Origin: an uncultured Bacteroidales bacterium
Lineage (GTDB): Bacteria > Bacteroidota > Bacteroidia > Bacteroidales > FEN-979
Reading direction: 5' to 3'
Length of the DNA stretch: 60,910 nt
Assembly (NCBI GenBank): GCA_903959905.1
Contig: CAJBYO010000065.1
Coordinates: 1-60,910, forward strand
The notes beneath the pieces are model-generated. The model had not been told where the DNA came from and ran no database searches. It saw only the letters and a list, made by a program, of their open reading frames with translations. Below, piece after piece: positions 55,798-60,910 of this stretch (its first letter is position 1; each line of letters begins with the position of its first letter). A program made the translations under genes and the position numbers.

Positions 55798-55809
55798 ATA
55801 AATTCGGTT

Positions 55810-56559
55810 TTACCTGTTAAGCAGTCTGCCTGTGATCTCGTCGATTCGACGATGGGCCACCTCCAGTTTAGCCCCGTTGTCAAGCACCAGGGTGTTGCCT
55901 GAAGCCTTGTCAAAGGTTTTCACATGGCCAAGGTTAACCAAATGGCTTTTATGAATGCGGATAAAGAAATCTGGAGGAAGAATCTCTTCCATCCACTGCA
56001 AGGTTTTGCTGATGACAATGTCCCTTCCTGAATTGGTGATGATTCTTGAATAATTGCCATCGCCTTCAAAATAAAGAATCTCCTTTACTGAATACATTTC
56101 AACCCCGGTTGAGGTAGGAAGGGCAATTTTATTCGAATCATAATTTGATTGAAGGTTAGCCAGAAGGAGTTCAATCTGTTTCATGGGCGCTGCGTGGCCC
56201 TTTCTTTGTTCCAGCCTTTTTAATGATTCTCTTATTTCAACAGGATTCACAGGCTTGAGCAGGTAATCGAGAGCAGCGCATTTTACTGCCTGAATGCCGT
56301 AATTTGCATAGGCTGTTGTGAAAATCACATCAAATGAAACGGTCTCAAAATGCCTGAACAGTTCAAATCCACTTTCAACGGGCATCTCAATGTCAAGGAA
56401 TACTATTTCGGGCTTGAACTTCCTGATCAATTCCACGCCCTCTTTAACCGAACCCGCTGATCCAATCACCTTGACTCTTTCACTCAGGTATTCCTGGATT
56501 ATCAACCTAAGTGAAACAACGGCATTAGGTTCATCGTCGATGATTATGGCTGAGTACAT
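55810..56559 (-). CDS. LytTR-family response regulator
   Basis: 249-residue cytosolic DNA-binding regulator. The receiver domain (residues 1-125) has the acidic pair DDE (8-10), phosphoacceptor Asp56 in EIVFLDIEMP, conserved Thr in FTTAYANYG and Lys in DYLLKPVNP. The LytTR domain (about 145-249) contains EILYFEGDGNYSRI, FFIRIHKSHLVNLGHV and LEVAHRRIDEI. It is encoded directly upstream of the sensor kinase, so the two form a two-component pair. It should bind phased direct repeats; suitable sites lie at 52638-52688. Confidence 0.94.
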   Translation of the reverse strand: MYSAIIIDDEPNAVVSLRLIIQEYLSERVKVIGSAGSVKEGVELIRKFKPEIVFLDIEMPVESGFELFRHFETVSFDVIFTTAYANYGIQAVKCAALDYLLKPVNPVEIRESLKRLEQRKGHAAPMKQIELLLANLQSNYDSNKIALPTSTGVEMYSVKEILYFEGDGNYSRIITNSGRDIVISKTLQWMEEILPPDFFIRIHKSHLVNLGHVKTFDKASGNTLVLDNGAKLEVAHRRIDEITGRLLNR

Positions 56560-56648
56560 TGTTTCTTTTTTCAGGTTCTTGTTTACGCTTAATTATATTT
56601 CAGACTTTCCCATTTATTACGGCTTGTTGTCTCCCATCCAATTCAATG

Positions 56649-56656
56649 CAAAAGTA
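56649..56656 (-). promoter_or_regulatory. -7 element of the two-component operon promoter
   Basis: Minus strand TACTTTTG, exact TAnnTTTG match, 89 bases before the ATG of the regulator. No TTG at the usual distance. Confidence 0.5.
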
Positions 56657-56938
56657 GCATGTTTTACAAAAGGCTGAATAAATATCTGCTTTAAGCATTC
56701 CTTTATGCCCTGATAGGTTCTATATTGGGACTGCTGATCATATCTTAACATATAGTAAACCAGCATTTAGTGTTTTACTTACAAGGCAAATACTGCAAGG
56801 AAATATGGTACAAGGAACGAAAAAGCTTGCATCTGAAATTCCCCACATAAGTATGAGCCAACTAACGTTGTTGGATTTGAAAGTCCTTTCGCCCATTAAA
56901 TTGCACAAAGGAGCTTTTTGCTTGTTTATCAGTGTTTT

Positions 56939-57350
56939 TTCGACCTGGGAGTGAATGATTATCTGCTTAAACCTATCCGCTTTGAACGCTTCCTGAAAGC
57001 CGTAAACCGATTGATTGAACAAAAACAAATATGATCACTGAAAATTTCTGTTTCATAAAATCAGATGGTAAGTAATAAAAAATGATTTTTCAGATATTCA
57101 ATTTGTTGAAGCTTATGGAAACGTTGTGAAAGTTCATTTGCAGGAAAAAGTACTAATAACTGCCGAAACCATGACCGAAATGCAAAGCCGGTTACCGGTA
57201 AATCTTTTCTTGCGTGTACATAAATCTTTTCTGATCAATAAAGAAAAAATAAGCAAAATCGATGGAAACCAGATTTTTACTGGCAACCAGGTTATCCCGA
57301 TTGGCACCAGTTACCGCCAGGATGTATTGTTGAGGCTGGATATCAAATGA
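56939..57350 (+). pseudogene. Decayed LytTR response regulator
   Basis: Remains of a second LytTR regulator in pieces. FDLGVNDYLLKPIRFERFLKAVNRLIEQ (end of a receiver domain; 56939 onward) runs to a stop near 57033. A short piece ENFCFIKSDGK (57039-57072) follows in another frame. After a frameshift comes a nearly full LytTR domain (DIQFVEAYGNVVKVHL, LFLRVHKSFLINKEKI, NQVIPIGTSYRQDVLLRL) ending at 57350. The first two thirds of the receiver, including the phosphoacceptor, are missing. A 74-residue frame from 57126 could still make the DNA-binding domain alone, but it begins inside the domain. Divergent from the intact regulator. 56657-56938 shows nothing else I recognise. Confidence 0.75.
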
Positions 57351-57454
57351 CTATTAGAAACAATTAAAAGTTTTTTGGCTGATTGGTAAAACAATTTTAA
57401 AAAGTCTATGACCCAGAAAATAAATATGGAATTTTCAACGCCGAATCAAACTAT

Positions 57455-59119
57455 TTAATCATTTTTTAGCAGTTTCTTCCCTTTTTCGGTCAGCCGATAT
57501 TTCTGGTAGCGACTTTTAGGTTTATCCGGCAAAGTCATTTCAATAAAACCATAATCAATTAATGGCTTTATGTTGTTGTTGAAGTTTAACGTTTGATTTT
57601 CTAAACCAAGAAATCTCAATAACTCAATTCTTGATTTCTCCTTTTCCAAATAATCTATAATGCCGGATATCTTAGTTAGTGACTTAGTTAATGACTTAGT
57701 TAGTTCTCTGGAACTCAACCTCTCTCTTATTTCATCTCTAAATTCACTGATATCAAAATCCAAAAGACCACTTAGTGCTTGTAAGTCAATACCTTTATTA
57801 AATATTAGCTCAACAACTTCCATAGTTAGTTTAGCCCCTGTCATAGTTAATATCTTAGTTGCTGATTTTGTCCCTTGCAATTCGGGATGACAGGGAAGCG
57901 TTACCATAAATAAGATCAGATCAGGGTCTGTATAGAAAACAGGTTCCTGGTTGCCATTGCCAGTCATTGCGTCACGAATAATCGGAAATCCTGTGGATTT
58001 TCCTTCGGTGAGGTCAAGTTCTTTAAGAAAGTCACCAATACGGCGGTTCCGATAGGCCCGCGAAACAACCCTTCGTTGCTGTAAATCAACATTAGTGATT
58101 GGTGGCATTGGCCCCGGATAGCTCAGTACAGTAATTTTATCAGGGAACACTTGAATTTCGATGGGGGATTCTTCAGCATAACTTTTATGATATACGGAAT
58201 TGCTGATAGCCTCTTCCAATGCATTGAAAGGGTAATTGCTGAAAGTCCTGCTTTCGGCCTGGCCTGTAACCTTCCTGACTTCTGTGCGGATAACATTGTT
58301 TTTAAGATAGGCCAGGCAGTTACGGACTTGATGGTGCAACGGACCTTTAAAGGTTTCGGTCATGAAATTCCGGCCGGTATCATCAGGATGAATGGCCAAT
58401 TCGATCCAGGCGCGGTTAAAAAACTTATGCGGTTCGCGGTTGAAAAACATGAGACCTGCATTTACAGGTCGCAAATACTCAACCGGGCCACGGACAATTT
58501 GCATCTGGCGACATAGTTCCGGAAAAGGAATATTTACGCTTTCATCAAACAATTCACTCCCGACTTCCTGCAAAAATTCACGGATCAGACCCAAATCCAA
58601 GTCGTTGAGTTGTGCCTGTTGATTAATTCGATCGTCGAAAGGAACTTTAGCCGTGAGTTCAATAAGCCGCGTGTGGTTGGCTCCCTGTGCTACCATGCTG
58701 CGGGAACCAGCCCGGATATAATATTGCCTACGGGCATCGTTGCCCAAAGTAGATGGACCGGAATAGGGTCTCATATCACCGGCAGGAGCCCAAATTACAA
58801 GGATATGCTGTTCGTCAATTATATATGGTTGAGTAATTGGCAGGTAGTTGGGCTGAATTTTATAACAGATGTTTACCAACTCGCCCTGGATATCATCGAT
58901 CTTGGCAAGGGGAATGCCCTTTGGTGGAAACTGAGGGACCCCGTTAATTGTTTCGATGCCTACAATAATATATCCCCCGCCCCAATTGTTTATATCATTG
59001 GCAAAAGCACAAATTGAATGCAGGATGTCCTCGGGGTTCCAGCCTGTTTTAAATTCTAACCGTTCCCATTCCACTACTTTGCCGTGAACCAATTCTTTTA
59101 TGTTGATGGGGAGCGCCAT
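57455..59119 (-). CDS. Schlafen/AlbA_2-domain ATP-binding protein
   Basis: 554 residues. The N-terminal AlbA_2 domain (about 10-150) has WERLEFKTGWNPEDILHSICAFANDINNWGGGYIIVGIE. A middle region follows, then an HATPase-like (RecG-type C-terminal) domain: YPFNALEEAISNSVYHKSY, EIQVFPDKITVLSYPGPMP and RRIGDFLKELDLTEGKSTGFP (about 300-400). A winged-helix C-terminus ends it (about 490-554). Such proteins are annotated as transcriptional regulators or RecG-like and occur often on mobile elements and in defence islands; the true function is unknown. A linker at about 470-485 repeats ELTKSLTKSLTK. Own promoter upstream. Confidence 0.85.
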   Translation of the reverse strand: MALPINIKELVHGKVVEWERLEFKTGWNPEDILHSICAFANDINNWGGGYIIVGIETINGVPQFPPKGIPLAKIDDIQGELVNICYKIQPNYLPITQPYIIDEQHILVIWAPAGDMRPYSGPSTLGNDARRQYYIRAGSRSMVAQGANHTRLIELTAKVPFDDRINQQAQLNDLDLGLIREFLQEVGSELFDESVNIPFPELCRQMQIVRGPVEYLRPVNAGLMFFNREPHKFFNRAWIELAIHPDDTGRNFMTETFKGPLHHQVRNCLAYLKNNVIRTEVRKVTGQAESRTFSNYPFNALEEAISNSVYHKSYAEESPIEIQVFPDKITVLSYPGPMPPITNVDLQQRRVVSRAYRNRRIGDFLKELDLTEGKSTGFPIIRDAMTGNGNQEPVFYTDPDLILFMVTLPCHPELQGTKSATKILTMTGAKLTMEVVELIFNKGIDLQALSGLLDFDISEFRDEIRERLSSRELTKSLTKSLTKISGIIDYLEKEKSRIELLRFLGLENQTLNFNNNIKPLIDYGFIEMTLPDKPKSRYQKYRLTEKGKKLLKND

Positions 59120-59187
59120 AGAATCATTTTATTGTTACAGGATCAAAAAACCTCCTCCTGTTAAATCAGTTGTGTCAGTTATTGTAA

Positions 59188-59216
59188 CAAAATTACAGGA
59201 TTTATTGGCTTGACAA
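59188..59216 (-). promoter_or_regulatory. Promoter of the AlbA_2 gene
   Basis: Minus strand TTG (59216-59214), 18 bases, TAATTTTG (59195-59188), about 70 bases before the ATG. The leader between carries two related TGTTACAATAA/TGTAACAATAA blocks and a CAGGAGGAGG tract. Confidence 0.5.
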
Positions 59217-59280
59217 TGTGATTTACAAAGGAAGATTAGCAATAAGTGACAGAGGACCTGCCTTTACGATCATGAAAAAC

Positions 59281-59310
59281 GGGAGTTCCGCCCCCAAGGG
59301 TGGAACTCCC
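59281..59310 (-). terminator. Terminator of the 59317 gene
   Basis: GGGAGTTCC and GGAACTCCC pair around a 12-base loop; on the minus strand GTTTTTC follows. Placed 7 bases after the stop codon. Confidence 0.8.
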
Positions 59311-59316
59311 GAAGGT

Positions 59317-59784
59317 TCAGAAGTTGATCTTCTCTTCAGCTTCTAATATGCTTGAATCGAATGATAACTTGAGGAAATCAATCACCTTTTTAACTCCAGG
59401 GGTGAAGCTGGTGGTGAAGACGTTCCCATCTGAGTCATTCAGCCGCATGGAACAGTTGAAGTCGTTGGATGAAATCTGGAAACGTTCAAGTTCAGAGCGG
59501 GTTTGCACTAACTTCGCCCTTTTTTCGATAATGAGCTGGAGATTTTCAACTTTGAGAATCTTTTCCATGAGGGTCAATTCCGGTTTCACAACTGCGACCG
59601 GTTCCGGTTTAACTTCGACAATCGGTTCCGGTTTCACTTCTGCGACCGGCTCGGGAACTTCATCGACAGCAGCTTCTTCGGCTGGTTCCGTCGAGAATGA
59701 AGAGAAACTTGGCCTGACAACCATGACCTGACCTGGCTGTGATTTACCGTTAGTCGGCTTGAGAACTGATGATAACTTTGACAT
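59317..59784 (-). CDS. Small protein with Pro/Glu/Val/Lys repeats, unknown function
   Basis: About 155 residues. ATG at 59784 is preceded at 7 bases by a purine-rich AGGGGG, one of few Shine-Dalgarno-like sites in the window; the frame is open further up to 59883 but without support. Residues about 40-70 repeat PEPVAEVKPEPIVEVKPEP; a C-terminal segment (about 70-155) looks folded (LTLMEKILKVENLQLIIEKRAKLV, FTTSFTPGVKKVIDFLKLSF). No signal peptide. I do not recognise the family. It lies beside ArdC-type genes, as small accessory proteins of conjugative elements often do, and has its own terminator. Confidence 0.6.
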   Translation of the reverse strand: MSKLSSVLKPTNGKSQPGQVMVVRPSFSSFSTEPAEEAAVDEVPEPVAEVKPEPIVEVKPEPVAVVKPELTLMEKILKVENLQLIIEKRAKLVQTRSELERFQISSNDFNCSMRLNDSDGNVFTTSFTPGVKKVIDFLKLSFDSSILEAEEKINF

Positions 59785-59884
59785 GTTTGTTGCCCCCTGC
59801 CCGGAGGACTTATTTTGGCATCTGGCTCGCCGGTTAGAAAAATTTCTGCCTAAAACAATACCGGAATGAAAATTCTGGAACAAA

Positions 59885-59921
59885 GGTTCGGGTCAGATTG
59901 GCTTTCCAATCTGAATGAACC
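59885..59921 (-). other. Structured leader upstream of the 59317 gene
   Basis: Outer stem GGTTC/GAACC and inner stem CAGATTGG/CCAATCTG with the loop CTTT, about 100-137 bases before the ATG at 59784. Could be a leader RNA structure or the terminator of something lost. The rest of 59785-60146 holds only the inverted repeat at 60092-60127; a 65-codon plus-strand frame there is not convincing. Confidence 0.4.
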
Positions 59922-60091
59922 CAACGGGAGGCTCGCCCAGAAGCCAGGATCAGTTGACCAGGTGAGCCGCCTTTAGTGACATGATATTTTCATGAGGTTA
60001 CCTTCGCAGAAAATTTTGAGTAATGTGCGTGGGCTTTTGGTAGCTTTTCCTATAAAAGCACCCCGTTTTCATCCGGTTTTCTTTTTGCTCA

Positions 60092-60127
60092 GCTTTTTCT
60101 TTGCCGGTGCTGCACCAAAGAAAAAGC
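60092..60127. repeat. Inverted repeat GCTTTTTCTTTG / CAAAGAAAAAGC
   Basis: Perfect 12-base arms around a 12-base GC-rich loop that can extend the stem (GGTG/CACC). Similar TTTTTCTTTG palindromes are common intergenic repeats in Bacteroidota. Confidence 0.55.
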
Positions 60128-60146
60128 GTTCCCTATATCTGCGAAC

Positions 60147-60178
60147 AAAAAAAACCAGTCCCGTTTCGGGGACTGGTA
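60147..60178 (-). terminator. Terminator of the 60250 gene
   Basis: On the minus strand ACCAGTCCC, loop CGAAAC, GGGACTGGT, then TTTTTTT. It lies about 70 bases after the stop codon. Confidence 0.8.
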
Positions 60179-60195
60179 ATGTTCAGTGATATCCC

Positions 60196-60216
60196 ATGTT
60201 CATTGTCAATGAACAT
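60196..60216. promoter_or_regulatory. Perfect 10-bp inverted repeat, operator-like
   Basis: ATGTTCATTG and CAATGAACAT around a single T, between the 60250 gene and its terminator. Related half-sites AATGTTCAGTG (60178 onward) and TTAATGAACAG (60223 onward) flank it. Regulator unknown. Confidence 0.4.
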
Positions 60217-60249
60217 TTGAATTTAATGAACAGAAAATGAAAGAAACTG

Positions 60250-60462
60250 TTAATACTGCCTGTTATAGTTCTCTTCATCCTCAAATGATGCCAGAGAATG
60301 GCGGTAATCAGCTTCGCCACATGCATAATGTTCGGCATGGTTGCCGTTTGGCCAATAAATGATCTCTTCGCCTTTTTTAATAGGTTTCTTGCAGGTGTAA
60401 CAAGTGCTGGCGAAGCGTGATGTCATTTGCCTGGGATCCAGTGATCTTCCTTTGTGACTCAT
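60250..60462 (-). CDS. Small zinc-ribbon-like protein
   Basis: 70 residues. CYTCKKPIKKGEEIIYWP (residues about 21-38) gives a CxxC pair, and HAEHYACGEADY (about 42-53) supplies His and Cys, together resembling a small treble-clef or PARP-type zinc finger. A GTG or other start upstream is not needed; the ATG at 60462 fits. Lone gene with terminator, 64 bases after the ArdC-like gene. Such small zinc-finger proteins accompany ArdC genes on Bacteroidota mobile elements; role unknown. Confidence 0.65.
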   Translation of the reverse strand: MSHKGRSLDPRQMTSRFASTCYTCKKPIKKGEEIIYWPNGNHAEHYACGEADYRHSLASFEDEENYNRQY

Positions 60463-60484
60463 TTGATTTGGTTTTAATTATGAA

Positions 60485-60514
60485 TAAAAAGCCGTGAACT
60501 CCCGTCCACGGCTT
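60485..60514 (-). terminator. Terminator of the ArdC-like gene
   Basis: AAGCCGTG and CACGGCTT pair around a 10-base loop; on the minus strand TTTATTC follows. Located 12 bases after the stop codon. Confidence 0.75.
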
Positions 60515-60526
60515 GAAATTTATCTT

Positions 60527-60910
60527 TCAGAAAGGTGCAACCTCTTCAGCTAATTCAGATACCTGAACTTCTTCTTCATCAAGGATTATTTGCTCGTTGC
60601 CCAGGATATACTCAGCAGCTTTTTCAGCCCGGGAAGCAGCCCACATGATCCATTTCTGATTGTCGCGGAGTGACGTTGCCCAGGAGTTGAGATAAGCATT
60701 TGAATTACGCTGTCTGTTTGTCAATCCTGCCCTGTTCGCCAAAAATGAAGAGCAAAGTTCAGCGACCAGCTCTTCTCTGGAATATAGTTCGTCGCCAAAC
60801 TTATTATAAAATGCCTCAAATCTGTTCAATCGTTTGGGATGGCCAGTCGAATGGGCATATTCATGGTAAATAATTCTAAAAAAATCTTCAGCCGTGGCAT
60901 ACTGGTTTTC
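60527..60910 (-). CDS. ArdC-like antirestriction protein, C-terminal zincin domain (partial)
   Basis: The frame is open through the window edge, so the start and the N-terminal ssDNA-binding domain are outside. The visible 127 residues begin ENQYATAEDFFRII and contain the zinc-protease motif YHEYAHSTGHPKRLNR (HExxH near 16 residues in), then YSREELVAELCSSFLANRAG with the downstream Glu ligand, and end DEEEVQVSELAEEVAPF. This matches the C-terminal MPTase-PolyVal-type metallopeptidase domain of ArdC proteins, which plasmids and conjugative elements carry to escape restriction on entering a new cell. Confidence 0.82.
   Translation of the reverse strand, partial: ENQYATAEDFFRIIYHEYAHSTGHPKRLNRFEAFYNKFGDELYSREELVAELCSSFLANRAGLTNRQRNSNAYLNSWATSLRDNQKWIMWAASRAEKAAEYILGNEQIILDEEEVQVSELAEEVAPF

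Noticed and set aside
56738..57028. 96-codon minus-strand frame
   Set aside because: Antisense to the decayed LytTR regulator; no recognisable domain.
59992..60189. 65-codon plus-strand frame
   Set aside because: It runs through an inverted repeat and a terminator hairpin, and its composition is not protein-like.

Overview
The window looks like chromosome of an anaerobic or facultative member of the Bacteroidota (class Bacteroidia). Five proteins end in type IX secretion (T9SS) sorting domains, there is a complete batB-C-D-E block, and pyruvate oxidation runs through a single-chain pyruvate:ferredoxin oxidoreductase. Many genes follow Bacteroidota promoter elements (TTG, about 19-20 bases, TAnnTTTG), while Shine-Dalgarno sites are almost absent. 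BACON, GEVED and Y_Y_Y domains point the same way. I cannot name genus or species from the sequence.

Layout. 1-4.5 kb: batBCDE on the plus strand, with its upstream end cut off. 4.6-7.6 kb: a secreted beta-propeller protein. 7.7-9.9 kb: pyrE, a NUDIX hydrolase and a conserved unknown. 10-20 kb: large surface proteins (a five-BACON protein, a phage-fibre-like protein, a lipoprotein) and a glycosyltransferase. 20-21.5 kb: a 1.4-kb gene-free stretch with tRNA-Glu, clustered palindromes and degenerate repeats. 21.5-36 kb: core genes (nifJ and a DHODH-like partner, sppA, folK and a deoxynucleoside kinase, an OmpA/TPR outer-membrane protein, an rRNA/tRNA methyltransferase, mutS, tRNA-Gly, tRNA-Leu).

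36-56.7 kb is a 20-kb accessory block read almost entirely on the minus strand. It begins with a LytTR response regulator and a Reg_prop/Y_Y_Y histidine kinase. Two giant T9SS-secreted proteins follow, then xylB, xylA and a XylE-type transporter, two glycoside hydrolases (GH106-like and GH43) and a subtilase. I read it as a xylose or xylo-oligosaccharide use locus that has its own sensor and lacks SusC/SusD. Three 9-bp direct repeats spaced exactly 21 bp apart sit between the kinase gene and the first secreted protein; they look like binding sites for the LytTR regulator.

56.9-60.9 kb differs in character. It holds a decayed second LytTR regulator, a Schlafen/AlbA_2-type ATP-binding regulator, and small genes each followed by its own hairpin terminator, ending in a truncated ArdC-like zinc metallopeptidase. 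These are typical of Bacteroidota conjugative or integrative elements, so the window probably runs into a mobile element at its right edge.

The strongest unusual signal is the coupling of the LytTR two-component system, its candidate 21-bp-phased operator, the T9SS surface proteins and xylose catabolism.
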